A DNA stretch of 64,000 bases. Source: Phreatobacter sp. (GTDB taxonomy: Bacteria; Pseudomonadota; Alphaproteobacteria; Rhizobiales; Phreatobacteraceae). The DNA is taken from assembly GCF_030691135.1 (NCBI RefSeq), contig NZ_JAUYFA010000070.1:1-64000 (forward strand), written 5' to 3'. The position numbers and the translations under genes were made by a program. Positions 10,445 through 18,457 of this stretch are shown piece by piece. Numbering within the stretch: position 1 is the stretch's first letter; each line of letters opens with the position of its first letter. Below the pieces are notes generated by a model that searched no databases, was not told where the DNA came from, and saw nothing but the letters and a program-made list of their open reading frames with translations.

Positions 10445-10846
10445 ATGATGATCCGTGTTTTCGTCGCCACGACTCTCGTCGGCGCGTCATTTCTGCTGGG
10501 CCCGTTGATGAAACCCGACGGCGCCGCTTTCGCGAGCCAGGAATCACCTCAAATCGCGCAGGGACGGGCCCATTACGTCGAGCATTGTCTGCTCTGCCAC
10601 GGCGCCGACGGACAGCGTGGCGAAGGCTACCAGACGCCGATCTGGGGCAACGGCACCCAGATCGCCAAGTTCGGCAACGCCCAGGGTCTTCTCGACTACA
10701 TGCAGTTGATGCCCTTCAACGATCCCTCGTTGCTCGACGAGACGCAGAAACTGGCCGTGGTCGCCTTCATGCTGGCCCAGCATGGGGCGATCAAGCCGGC
10801 CGATTCCATCGAACCCGCCGCGGCGGCCCGTATCGGCATCCGGTGA
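10445..10846 (+). CDS. Monohaem c-type cytochrome (SorB-like electron acceptor)
   Basis: 133-residue exported cytochrome c. An N-terminal signal/anchor (MMIRVFVATTLVGASFLLG) is followed by the haem-binding motif CLLCH at residues 48-52, and by methionines in YMQLMPFND that could supply the axial ligand. It lies 60 bp after the molybdoenzyme and most likely takes electrons from it. GAAAG at 10432-10436 sits 8 bp before the ATG; a GTG at 10436 is an alternative start adding three codons. Acts in the periplasm. Confidence 0.85.
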   Translation: MMIRVFVATTLVGASFLLGPLMKPDGAAFASQESPQIAQGRAHYVEHCLLCHGADGQRGEGYQTPIWGNGTQIAKFGNAQGLLDYMQLMPFNDPSLLDETQKLAVVAFMLAQHGAIKPADSIEPAAAARIGIR

Positions 10847-10980
10847 CCGCGGCCGCCCCGTCCTCAGGGCGCGCCCATGGCGGATGGGGCCTGGTCTGCT
10901 GCGGCCTCCAGTTTCCGGCGGGCAGCCCTCCCGACGATGATGTTCCGCGCCCTGCGGATCGGGGGCTTGGCAGCGGCGCT

Positions 10981-11547
10981 TCAGGTCGCCGCGTCGATGT
11001 CGTAGAGGCTGACGCCGTGGGCATCGATGGCGACCGTGACGGGACCCATGTCCTCGACCTGCAGCCGCACCAGCCGGTAATGCATCAGCATGTCTGACCA
11101 GCCGACCTCGATGACGCGGCGGATGGCCTGCGTGTGCAAGGCCGCGCCGCCGCCGAGAAACGAGAGATAGACCCCGCCGACCTGGCGCAGCGCCTCGACG
11201 CAGGGCCTGTCCAGCCCGCCCTTGCCGCCCACCGCATGCCAGTTGAAGCCGCTGATAAGCGTCGGCATCAGGGCGTTGAACCGGGTGCTGGTCGTCGGGT
11301 TGATGTAGTGGAGCTGCAGCGTGCCGTCCTTCTCCTCGCTGTAGCTGCCGAGATGGAAGACCGAGGCGCCGTTCAGGTCCATCGGCATCGGCTCGACGCC
11401 ATTGAGGCAACCGATCAGGCGGTGATGGGTGGGCAGTCCGGCTGTCACGACGATCTCGCCGCTCATGATGACCATGTCGCCGGCGCGCAGGGACCGGGCG
11501 GATTCGGCCGTCAGGGGAAAGGTGAGGCGGTGCGTTGTGATCGCCAT
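10981..11547 (-). CDS. Class I fumarase-type hydratase, beta subunit
   Basis: 188 residues, corresponding to the C-terminal (FumA_C/TtdB) domain of iron-sulfur fumarases and tartrate dehydratases. Motifs include AGDMVIMSGEIVVTAG and PTTSTRFNALMPTLI, and a GGKGGLD-type loop. It starts 3 bp after the alpha-subunit gene stop, so both are co-translated. Together they should form a [4Fe-4S] hydro-lyase on an unsaturated or hydroxy dicarboxylate (fumarate, mesaconate or tartrate type). Its place in a CoA-transferase and amidohydrolase operon argues against housekeeping fumarase. Confidence 0.85.
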   Translation of the reverse strand: MAITTHRLTFPLTAESARSLRAGDMVIMSGEIVVTAGLPTHHRLIGCLNGVEPMPMDLNGASVFHLGSYSEEKDGTLQLHYINPTTSTRFNALMPTLISGFNWHAVGGKGGLDRPCVEALRQVGGVYLSFLGGGAALHTQAIRRVIEVGWSDMLMHYRLVRLQVEDMGPVTVAIDAHGVSLYDIDAAT

Positions 11548-11550
11548 GAC

Positions 11551-12423
11551 CTACTCGATAATCTCGACGCGGCCGTCGTTGAACAGACGCGCGCGCGTGC
11601 GCCGGTTGATCCAGCAATTGAACGTCACGGCCACCGGGGTGAAGCCGTGGCCGGCGGCATAGTCGACATGAACCGCGGTCGCCGTGCTGTCCCCGCCGGT
11701 GCCCATGGGGCCGAAGCCGGTGCGGTTGACCGCCGCCAGCAGACGCTCCTCCATCGCTTCGACTATCGCCTCCGGATGCGACTGCCCGATCGGCCGCAGC
11801 GTCGCCTCCTTGGCGAGCTTGCAGGCGTAATCGAAGGTGCCGCCGATGCCGACGCCGACGACGACGGGTGGGCAGGGCTGGCTGCCCGCCTTCCGGACGA
11901 CGTCAAGGACATAGGCCTCGATGGTCGGCAGGTCGGGGAAGCTGAAGATCTCCATCGCCGACCAGCGGCCCGACCCGAGCGCCTTGGGCGAACAGGTGAT
12001 GTCGATGAAGTCGCAATCGTCCACCATGTCGAAGGTGACGATCGGCATGTGCCGGCCGCTATGGCCGCGCTCCAGCGTCAGGGGATTGGTGACGTGGGGC
12101 AGGAGCGGCGGCTGGATGCTGGCGACCAGGTCCGCGAAGCCCTCGACGATCGCCTGCCGCACATTGCCGGAAAACCGCGCCTGCGTGCCGACCTTGATGA
12201 CATAGACCGGCACGCCGGAATCGGAGCAGACGAACCGCCAGGACTGCTCGGCAGCCTCGGCGCTCCTGATCATGGTCTGCAGCGTGTGGCGAGCAGTCTC
12301 GTTCGTCTCGATGCCGTCGGCCTTGCGCAGCGCCACCTTGGAATCCGCCGGAATGAACCGGAGGGACCGGTCATAGAGGTCCGCCGTGACGCGTTTGATG
12401 GTGTCGAAGCCGATCCCCGTCAT
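11551..12423 (-). CDS. Class I fumarase-type hydratase, alpha subunit
   Basis: 290 residues of the iron-sulfur fumarate/tartrate hydratase N-terminal family. Three cysteines fit [4Fe-4S] ligands: C66 in FVCSDSG, C184 in SQPCPPVVVGVGIGG, and C270 in VTFNCW. The ATG at 12423 gives the usual N-terminus; a longer frame upstream is antisense-like and lies over the crotonase gene. It sits 4 bp after the crotonase stop and 3 bp before the beta subunit. The two-subunit form resembles L-tartrate dehydratase and mesaconase-like enzymes; the substrate cannot be told from the sequence. Confidence 0.87.
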   Translation of the reverse strand: MTGIGFDTIKRVTADLYDRSLRFIPADSKVALRKADGIETNETARHTLQTMIRSAEAAEQSWRFVCSDSGVPVYVIKVGTQARFSGNVRQAIVEGFADLVASIQPPLLPHVTNPLTLERGHSGRHMPIVTFDMVDDCDFIDITCSPKALGSGRWSAMEIFSFPDLPTIEAYVLDVVRKAGSQPCPPVVVGVGIGGTFDYACKLAKEATLRPIGQSHPEAIVEAMEERLLAAVNRTGFGPMGTGGDSTATAVHVDYAAGHGFTPVAVTFNCWINRRTRARLFNDGRVEIIE

Positions 12424-12427
12424 GACG

Positions 12428-13195
12428 TCAGAAGCTCGGCTTGCGCTTTTCGGCGAAGGCGCGCTGCGCCTCGCGGAAATCATCCGTCGTCGCCAGCATC
12501 GCGGTCTGCGACTGTTCGAACTTGTAGCCATCCTGCAGTGGCATGCCCTCGGTGGTGAGGAAGGACTTCTTCGCCGCGCGGACGGCGGCAGGGCTCTTCG
12601 TGGCGATCTCGCGGGCGATCTCGAGGGCGGCCGGCAGCATCTCGTCACGCGGCAGGGACACAGACGCGACGTTCATCCGCAGCGCCTCCTGGCCGGAGAT
12701 CCGGCGCGCCGTATAGGTCATCAGCCGCGCATCGGATTCGCCGAAATGCCTGCGGATATGGCTGACGCCGCCGGCGAGCACATAGTCGACCTCGGTCATG
12801 GCGAGATAGGCCTCGTCGGCCATCACGACGATGTCGCAGACCAGCGCCAGCACGCAGCCCGCACCGATCGCCGCGCCGTTGACCGCGGCGATGACCGGCT
12901 TCGGGCATTCCATGACGCAGTTGAAGGCCTCGCGGACATTGCGGCTGTGGGTCGGATAGGCTCCGGGAACCTTCGGATCGGGACGGTCCTTCAGGTCAGC
13001 TCCGGCGGAAAAGATCTTGCCAGCGCCGGTCAGCACGATCGCGCGAACGTCCGTCCTCTCGCCGAGGCTGTCGAAGAGCCGGGTGATCTCCTCGCGAAAG
13101 GCGCGGTTCTGCGCGTTCACCGGTGGCAGCGTGATGGTGACGGTCGCGACATAGTCTGAAACGTCGACCGAAAAGGCGCTGTAGGTGTCCGTCAT
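12428..13195 (-). CDS. Enoyl-CoA hydratase/isomerase family (crotonase)
   Basis: 255 residues with the crotonase fold. Oxyanion-hole motifs are FSAGADLKD near residue 64 and NGAAIGAGCVLAL near 106. The C-terminal helix region is typical (AEKRKPSF, where the KRKP pattern is common). The start overlaps the amidohydrolase stop. It implies that the pathway uses a CoA thioester, which the CoA-transferase in the same operon could make. Reactions may be hydration, isomerisation or C-C cleavage. Confidence 0.85.
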   Translation of the reverse strand: MTDTYSAFSVDVSDYVATVTITLPPVNAQNRAFREEITRLFDSLGERTDVRAIVLTGAGKIFSAGADLKDRPDPKVPGAYPTHSRNVREAFNCVMECPKPVIAAVNGAAIGAGCVLALVCDIVVMADEAYLAMTEVDYVLAGGVSHIRRHFGESDARLMTYTARRISGQEALRMNVASVSLPRDEMLPAALEIAREIATKSPAAVRAAKKSFLTTEGMPLQDGYKFEQSQTAMLATTDDFREAQRAFAEKRKPSF

Positions 13196-14085
13196 GGCAA
13201 GGCTCGCTTGGCTGGTTCGAATTGGTAGAGGTGCTGTGGGTTGTCGACGAGGATCTGCCGGACGAGGGTCTCGTCACCGGCCCATTCGGCGAAAACGTCG
13301 AGCATGGCGCCGGCGTCGGGCGCGGGCTCGAGCCGCACATAGGGCCAGTCCGAGCCCCAGAGCAGGCGGTCGGGATTGGCGGCGATCAGCGCATCATGGA
13401 ACGGCCTGGCATCGGCATAGGCCGGAAAGGCCTTGCCGACCCGGCAGACCGCCAGCTTCACCCAGACCGCCCCTTCGCGAAGCGCGTAGAGCACGGCCCG
13501 GAAGGCCGGAGCATCGGCCCCCCCGGCGATGTCCGGGCTCGCCATGTGATCGAGAACCAGCGGCAGCCGCAGTGCCTGCAACATCGAGAGGTGATCGGCA
13601 TAGGTCTGCGCGCTCGCCCAGAGCTGCGCATGGAGACCCAGGGCCCGCATGCGCGGGGCGAGCTTTGCGAGACCGTCGAAGCCGACACTGCCGGGATAGC
13701 GCTGGCCGTTCGGTGCGCGCATCTCGACGAAGCGAAGACCGCGGACGCCGCGCGCCACCCAGTCCGCGAGCGTCGCGTCGCTGATTTCCTCGTCGGCAAT
13801 GGCGATGGCCCTGAGGGCCCCGTCCGACCGGGCGACGGCGGCCAGCATCGCCGCGGGATCCATGCCGTAGGGGGCGGGCTGGACCAGCACGCCGCGGCTG
13901 ATGCCCATCGTCGCGCGCGCCGCGGCGTGAACATTGTCGGATGCGGCAGGCAACGGGTAGGTCGAGGCCTGGCTGGGCGGGAAGGTGTCGAACGGGCCGA
14001 AGACGTGGCTATGGGCGTCGCAGGCCCCCGGCGGAACCTTGAGGCGCGGCGCGGTGACCGGCGGTGCCGGTACTGTCGCCGTCAC
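13192..14085 (-). CDS. Amidohydrolase family 2 (PDC-lactonase/LigI-like TIM barrel)
   Basis: 297 residues. Metal- and substrate-site motifs of the COG3618 amidohydrolases are present: CDAHSHVFGP near residue 22, LVLDHMASPD in mid-protein, and LLWGSDWPY near 245. The family contains 2-pyrone-4,6-dicarboxylate lactonase (LigI) and other lactonases and decarboxylases of small cyclic acids. It overlaps its neighbours on both sides by 4 bp, so it belongs to one transcript. In this pathway it likely opens a lactone or hydrolyses a cyclic intermediate. Confidence 0.82.
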   Translation of the reverse strand: MTATVPAPPVTAPRLKVPPGACDAHSHVFGPFDTFPPSQASTYPLPAASDNVHAAARATMGISRGVLVQPAPYGMDPAAMLAAVARSDGALRAIAIADEEISDATLADWVARGVRGLRFVEMRAPNGQRYPGSVGFDGLAKLAPRMRALGLHAQLWASAQTYADHLSMLQALRLPLVLDHMASPDIAGGADAPAFRAVLYALREGAVWVKLAVCRVGKAFPAYADARPFHDALIAANPDRLLWGSDWPYVRLEPAPDAGAMLDVFAEWAGDETLVRQILVDNPQHLYQFEPAKRALP

Positions 14086-14678
14086 GGGTGCCTCGCCGCC
14101 GGCAGGCAGGTGAGACCCTCCGCCGCGATCGGCGTCAGCGGCGGCGTGCTGCCCTCCGGTACCGGGATCTCGTGCACGTTGAGCGTCATCGAGACCATCG
14201 TGTAATAGCCGATCACCGCAGTGAGCTCGACCACGCCGCGCGCGCCGTGACGGTCGACGATGCGGTCATAGACCGCCTGCTCGACCGTTCCCGTCATCTG
14301 CAACTGCCTGGCGAATTCGTAGACATCGGCTTCGCCGGGATCGGCGAAGACGGGCGCCTCTCCGAGATGGATGGCGTCGATAACGGCTGTCGGGATGCCG
14401 GCCGTCTCGGCGGCCTTCGCATGGACGAGCCATTCGACCTGGCTGGTCCAGCGCCGCGCCGTGACGATGATCGCAAGCTCCTTGCAGGCCGGCGGCAGGC
14501 AGGTGCGGAAACGGATGTATTCCCCGAAGCCGGACCACAACCTCGCCAGATCCGGGCTGTGGATGACCGCCCTGAGAGGTCCGATCACGGCTCCCCGCGG
14601 TCCCGACACGGCAGCGTCATAGATGCGCTGCTGCTCCTCGGTCATGTCGTTGCGGCCGGGTAGTGGAATGCGTGGCAT
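14082..14678 (-). CDS. Carboxymuconolactone decarboxylase/AhpD-like family protein
   Basis: 198 residues with the all-helical CMD fold: AVIHSPDLARLWSGFGEYIR, then CKELAIIVTARRW and VEWLVHAKAA. The redox CxxC of AhpD-type proteins is not present in the expected helix, which favours a decarboxylase- or binding-type role over peroxidase activity. It overlaps the CoA-transferase stop by 1 bp and the amidohydrolase start by 4 bp. Members of this group often sit in operons for aromatic or lactone breakdown. Confidence 0.75.
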   Translation of the reverse strand: MPRIPLPGRNDMTEEQQRIYDAAVSGPRGAVIGPLRAVIHSPDLARLWSGFGEYIRFRTCLPPACKELAIIVTARRWTSQVEWLVHAKAAETAGIPTAVIDAIHLGEAPVFADPGEADVYEFARQLQMTGTVEQAVYDRIVDRHGARGVVELTAVIGYYTMVSMTLNVHEIPVPEGSTPPLTPIAAEGLTCLPAARHP

Positions 14679-15910
14679 CAGATGATCCCCTTGCCTCTGA
14701 GGGCGGCGATCTCGTCGGCGCCGAGGCCCAGTTGCACGAGCGCGTCGTCGGTATGCTCGCCGAGGAGCGGCGCGGACCGTGGAAATGCCAGGGGAGCATT
14801 CTCGAAACGCAGCGGACTGACGACGTGGCGGACGCTTCCGGCCTCGGTGTGAGGCAGATCGCGCACCATTTCGCGATGCCGGATCTGCGGATCGCTCAGC
14901 ACCTGCGGGACGGAATTGATCGGTGCCGCGGGAACGCCCTCGGCATCGAGGCGCGCGATCAGGTCATCGCGGGCGAAGGTCATGAAGCGGCCGCTCAGCA
15001 GCGCGGTCAGCTCCGGATTGTGCCGGACCCGGGCGGCATTGCTGGCGAACCGTTCGTCGCTGGACCATTCCGCATGGCCGAGCACTTCGCAGAGCTTGGC
15101 GAACTGACCATCATTGCCGACGGCGAGCACGAAGAAGCCGTCGGCACAGGCGAACACATCCTGCGGCTGGATGTTGGGATGACGGTTGCCGCCGCGCTGG
15201 GGGTTGCGCCCGCCTACCAGGTGATTCATCGCCTGGTTGGCGAGGAAGGCCGCCTGGACGTCCAGCATCGCAAGGTCGATCACATCGCCGACGCCGGTCC
15301 GGTCGCGCTTCGCCACTGCGGCGAGCACCGCGACGGCGGCATACATGCCCGTCATCAGGTCGACGATCGGCACGCCGACCTTCTGGGGTCCGCCGCCGGG
15401 CTTGTCGTCCCGTTCTCCAGTGACGCTCATCAGCCCGCCCATGGCCTGAATGGCGAAGTCATAGGCGGCCTGGTCCTTGCGCGGCCCGTCCTGCCCGAAA
15501 CCGGTGACCGAGCAATAGATCAGTCGCGGGTTGTCGGCCCGCAGGCTGGCGGCATCCAGCCGATAGCGCTTCAGCGTCTCGGCCTTGAAGTTTTCGATGA
15601 CGATGTCGGCCTGCCGCGCCAGACTGCGGACGATCTCCTGGCCCTCGGTGGTGGCCATGTCGACGGTCACCGAGCGCTTGCCGCGATTGACCGACAGGAA
15701 ATATCCGGATTCCTTCGTCGCCCGGCCCTGGCTGTCCTTCAGAAAGGGCGGCCCCCAGCTACGCGTGTCGTCGCCGACGCCGGGACGTTCGATCTTGATG
15801 ACGTCGGCACCGAGGTCCGCAAAGATCTGCGTCGCCCAAGGAGCGGCCATGATGCGGCTGAGATCGAGCACCGTCAGGTGCGCGAGGGGGCCTGTCCGTT
15901 CACTGGCCAT
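14678..15910 (-). CDS. Family III CoA-transferase (CaiB/BaiF type)
   Basis: 410 residues. Typical features are VLDLSRIMAAPWATQIFADL at the N-terminus, GADVIKIERPG, SVNRGKRSV, and the YDFAIQAMGGLMSVTG block holding the catalytic aspartate. The enzyme moves CoA between a donor thioester and an organic acid, activating the acid for the crotonase. The start at 15910 gives the conserved N-terminus; it lies inside the end of the GST gene (11-bp overlap). An upstream longer frame is not supported. Confidence 0.87.
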   Translation of the reverse strand: MASERTGPLAHLTVLDLSRIMAAPWATQIFADLGADVIKIERPGVGDDTRSWGPPFLKDSQGRATKESGYFLSVNRGKRSVTVDMATTEGQEIVRSLARQADIVIENFKAETLKRYRLDAASLRADNPRLIYCSVTGFGQDGPRKDQAAYDFAIQAMGGLMSVTGERDDKPGGGPQKVGVPIVDLMTGMYAAVAVLAAVAKRDRTGVGDVIDLAMLDVQAAFLANQAMNHLVGGRNPQRGGNRHPNIQPQDVFACADGFFVLAVGNDGQFAKLCEVLGHAEWSSDERFASNAARVRHNPELTALLSGRFMTFARDDLIARLDAEGVPAAPINSVPQVLSDPQIRHREMVRDLPHTEAGSVRHVVSPLRFENAPLAFPRSAPLLGEHTDDALVQLGLGADEIAALRGKGII

Positions 15911-16517
15911 CGACGATGACCGTTGCCCGCGCCGAATCGCGTGCGCTGAAGGTCTCATGCCAGGCCGCCAGCTGCGGTCGGGACGCGCGCCAGGCGAGAT
16001 CGGCGAAGCGGAAATCGATATAGGACAGACAGCAGCCGACGGTGATCTGGCCGATGGCGAAGGGGGCCTCGGCCAGCCGTGCGGCTGCCTGTTCGAGCCG
16101 ATCGAGGCCAATGCCGACGCGCAGTGCGAAGCTCTCGAGCAGTGCGGCGGTCTGGCGGTCGGCTGGCTTGTCACGCTCGTTACGCCACAGGATCAAGAGG
16201 TCGAGCATGCCGTTGGCGAGCGCGTGGTCGGTCAGTGCCTGCCAGCGCGCGTCGCCGGGGGGCGGGAACAGCCGATGACCTCCGGCCCTGAAGTCCAGGT
16301 ACTCGCAGATGGTCAGCGAATCGAAAAGCACGCGGCCGTCATCCAGCACAAGGGTCGGAATCTTGCTGAGCGGGTTGTCGACCATGATGTCCGGGTTCGG
16401 CTTCGTCATCATGGCGACGCTGCGGACCAGGGTCATCTCGTCGGCCAGCCCCAGTTCGTGGGCAGCGATCATGACCTTGCGCACGAAGGGCGAGCGCGGC
16501 GACCAATGCAGTCTCAA
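15900..16517 (-). CDS. Glutathione S-transferase family protein
   Basis: 205 residues. A thioredoxin-like N-domain starts RLHWSPRSPFVRKVMIAAHE with a serine in the active-site loop, has the cis-proline in KIPTLVL, and the GSH-contact DSLTICEYLD. A helical C-domain follows. It is the first gene of the catabolic operon. In such operons GSTs may act as isomerases (maleylacetoacetate-type) or protect against reactive intermediates; which applies here is unknown. Confidence 0.82.
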   Translation of the reverse strand: MRLHWSPRSPFVRKVMIAAHELGLADEMTLVRSVAMMTKPNPDIMVDNPLSKIPTLVLDDGRVLFDSLTICEYLDFRAGGHRLFPPPGDARWQALTDHALANGMLDLLILWRNERDKPADRQTAALLESFALRVGIGLDRLEQAAARLAEAPFAIGQITVGCCLSYIDFRFADLAWRASRPQLAAWHETFSARDSARATVIVDGQ

Positions 16518-16565
16518 GGTGGGCTCCTCGACCCGATCGCTCGGATCATTCGATAGGCTATATGT

Positions 16566-16573
16566 TTGTACAA
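16566..16573. promoter_or_regulatory. Possible GntR operator in front of the GST operon
   Basis: TTGTACAA is a perfect 8-bp palindrome between the GntR stop (16579) and the GST start (16517). HutC-type GntR proteins often bind sites with TTGTA/TACAA halves. On the operon strand it is followed by ATATAGCCT, a 9-mer that also occurs at the GntR/TctC intergenic inverted repeat. Assignment is speculative. Confidence 0.3.
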
Positions 16574-16578
16574 GCAGC

Positions 16579-17301
16579 CTAACGGAGCTTCATGTCAAGC
16601 CTGACGAGGTCGCCGCGGTAGATGCCGTCGGCGACGAGAACGATGAAGCCTTCCCGGTCCACGGCCGTCCGCTGGACCAGGGCGACCGGAGCGTTCAGCG
16701 GCAGGCGCAGACGCTCCGCCGTCTCGATGTCGGCGCTGCCGATCGTCAGGGTCTGCTGCGCATCGGTGATCTCCACCCCCGGCAGATCGGCAACCAGCTT
16801 CAGCGCCGTCTTGGAGTGGATGTCCTGGTCCGTGATCCGGTCCATCAGCCGCTCGTCGATATAGACGTCGGCGAGCAGGAAGGCCTCGCCGTCGCGTGAA
16901 TGGAGGCGGCGCAGGTGACGATAGCGCTCGGCCGGCGTGCCGATGGAATGAGGGAAATTCGCCGGTATTTCGCCCGACTTATCGGCGATAATCTCGATCG
17001 TCGCGCCTTCGCGGGCGCGCAGCAGGCCGGCGAAATTGGTCTCCATCGTCAGCCACATCTGATCTCTCGGCCGCCGGCGGACGAACGTTCCCTTGGCCCG
17101 CAGGCGTTCGATCATCTCCTCCTTCTCGAGCATGCCGAGGGCCTGGCGCAGGGTGGCGCGCGCGACGCCAGTTTCCGCCGCGAGGGCGTCGACGGTGGGG
17201 ATCTGCTCGCCGACCTTCCACTGCCCCGTCTCGATCCGCCGACGAAACATGGTCGCGAGCTGGATGTAGCGGGGAATGGGGCTCTGGCTGAGGCTGTCCA
17301 T
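16579..17301 (-). CDS. GntR-family regulator, HutC type (UTRA domain)
   Basis: 240 residues. The N-terminal winged helix (IPTVDALAAETGVARATLRQ, wing KGTFVRRRPRD) is followed by a UTRA ligand-binding domain (residues about 95-235, with YIDERLMDRI and the typical LVQRTAVD/VLVADGIYRGD strands). ATG 17301 starts the normal wHTH; an in-frame start at 17352 would add 17 residues. It sits upstream of the catabolic operon on the same strand and divergent from TctC, and probably represses both until a pathway acid binds. Confidence 0.88.
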   Translation of the reverse strand: MDSLSQSPIPRYIQLATMFRRRIETGQWKVGEQIPTVDALAAETGVARATLRQALGMLEKEEMIERLRAKGTFVRRRPRDQMWLTMETNFAGLLRAREGATIEIIADKSGEIPANFPHSIGTPAERYRHLRRLHSRDGEAFLLADVYIDERLMDRITDQDIHSKTALKLVADLPGVEITDAQQTLTIGSADIETAERLRLPLNAPVALVQRTAVDREGFIVLVADGIYRGDLVRLDMKLR

Positions 17302-17367
17302 GGTGGTTCCAGACGGGCGGTACGACACTTCAGATGCAACCCTGCTTGACAAAGGTCAATGATATAG

Positions 17368-17397
17368 CCTTTTGTTGTTCAATCAAATAACAAAAGG
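17368..17397. promoter_or_regulatory. Perfect 9-bp inverted repeat between gntR and tctC-like genes
   Basis: CCTTTTGTT (17368-17376) and AACAAAAGG (17389-17397) are exact inverted repeats separated by 12 bp. The right arm ends 11 bp before the ATG of the TctC-like gene, so a bound repressor would block it. The region is AT-rich against a GC-rich background. It is the best candidate operator for the adjacent GntR protein. Confidence 0.55.
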
Positions 17398-17408
17398 GAG
17401 ATTACGAT

Positions 17409-18413
17409 ATGGGAGCGCCTTTCCATACCCGAGCTTCGCGCCTGCGTTCACGCCGGCTCGCCATGCTGGCGGGTTGTCTGCTCGCGATGGTGGTCATCGC
17501 CCCCGCCACGGCTCAGGATTTTCCGGTCAAGGCGATCACGCTGGTCGTCCCCTTCCCGCCGGGTGGCTCGACCGACATTGCGGGGCGCGCGCTCGGCGAG
17601 AAGATGTCCCAGATCCTCCGGCAGCCGGTCGTCATCGACAATCGCGCCGGCGCCGCGGGTGCCATCGGCATCAGGGCCGTCGCGACGGCGCCGCCCGACG
17701 GCTACACGCTGGGTGTCAGCGGCATCGGCCCTTCCGCCGTGCTCCCGGCGCTCGGCCGCGAGATCGGCTATGACCCCGCAACCCTGACCTATGTCGGGCA
17801 TATGGGGTCGACGGCGCTGATGCTCGGCGCCCGCCGGGACCTCAACGTGCGCACGCTTTCCGACCTCGCGGCTCTGGCCCGGTCGACCCCCGGCGGCATC
17901 AGCTACGGCACATCCGGTGCAGGCTCGCCGGGCCACCTCGCCATGGAACTGCTGCTGCACCGGCTTGGCGTGAAGATGAACCACGTTCCCTACAGGGGGA
18001 ATGCGCCCCTGCTGAACGACGTCATCGGACGCCATGTGGATGTCGGCGTGCTGACCATGCCCGGCACGCCCGAACATGTGAGGTCCGGCTCGGTCCTCGG
18101 CATCGTCGCGCTCGGCGGCGAGCGCACGAAAGACCTGCCGGATCTGCCCACCGTTCGGGAGGGCGGCGTTCCCGACTATGCCTTCGAACTGTGGAACGTG
18201 CTCGTCGGGCCACCGGGCCTGCCTCAGCCTGTCGTCGACAGGCTCTCGGCGGCGCTTGCGACGGCCATGGCCGACCCGGATGTCCGGGCGAAGCTGGAGG
18301 CCAGCAGCATCATCCCGGTCACCATGTCGCCGGCACAGGCCAAAGCCCTCGTCGATCGTGAGAGGGGCATCTGGCGCGAGGTCGTCACGTCGCTCGGCAT
18401 CAAGGTGGACTGA
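17409..18413 (+). CDS. Tripartite tricarboxylate transporter substrate-binding protein (Bug/TctC)
   Basis: 334 residues. A long signal peptide (to about residue 35, ending ATAQD) precedes the Bug-family start PVKAITLVVPFPPGGSTD. The conserved VIDNRAGAAGAIG, DGYTLGV and VPYRGNAPLLNDVIGRHVD loops that bind carboxylates are present. No TctA or TctB membrane genes are in the window, so it is an orphan receptor. Its position divergent from the GntR gene suggests that it captures the substrate of the catabolic operon. Confidence 0.9.
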   Translation: MGAPFHTRASRLRSRRLAMLAGCLLAMVVIAPATAQDFPVKAITLVVPFPPGGSTDIAGRALGEKMSQILRQPVVIDNRAGAAGAIGIRAVATAPPDGYTLGVSGIGPSAVLPALGREIGYDPATLTYVGHMGSTALMLGARRDLNVRTLSDLAALARSTPGGISYGTSGAGSPGHLAMELLLHRLGVKMNHVPYRGNAPLLNDVIGRHVDVGVLTMPGTPEHVRSGSVLGIVALGGERTKDLPDLPTVREGGVPDYAFELWNVLVGPPGLPQPVVDRLSAALATAMADPDVRAKLEASSIIPVTMSPAQAKALVDRERGIWREVVTSLGIKVD

Positions 18414-18425
18414 GGCCCTGCGACA

Positions 18426-18455
18426 CGCCGGCGGGAGAAGATCCGTCCGCCGGCG
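18426..18455. terminator. Hairpin between convergent genes
   Basis: CGCCGGCGG (18426-18434) pairs with CCGCCGGCG (18447-18455). It lies in the 44-bp gap between the convergent TctC-like gene and the small membrane protein gene, so it could serve as a two-way transcription barrier. No T-run is visible. Confidence 0.45.
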
Positions 18456-18457
18456 GT

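Noticed and set aside
12424-12648. N-terminal extension of the hydratase alpha subunit
   Set aside because: The extension is R/S/P-rich and overlies the crotonase gene; the family N-terminus begins at 12423.
13210-13230. tRNA-like GGTTCGAATTGGT sequence
   Set aside because: It is coding sequence for the end of the amidohydrolase (YQFEP); no cloverleaf can be drawn around it.
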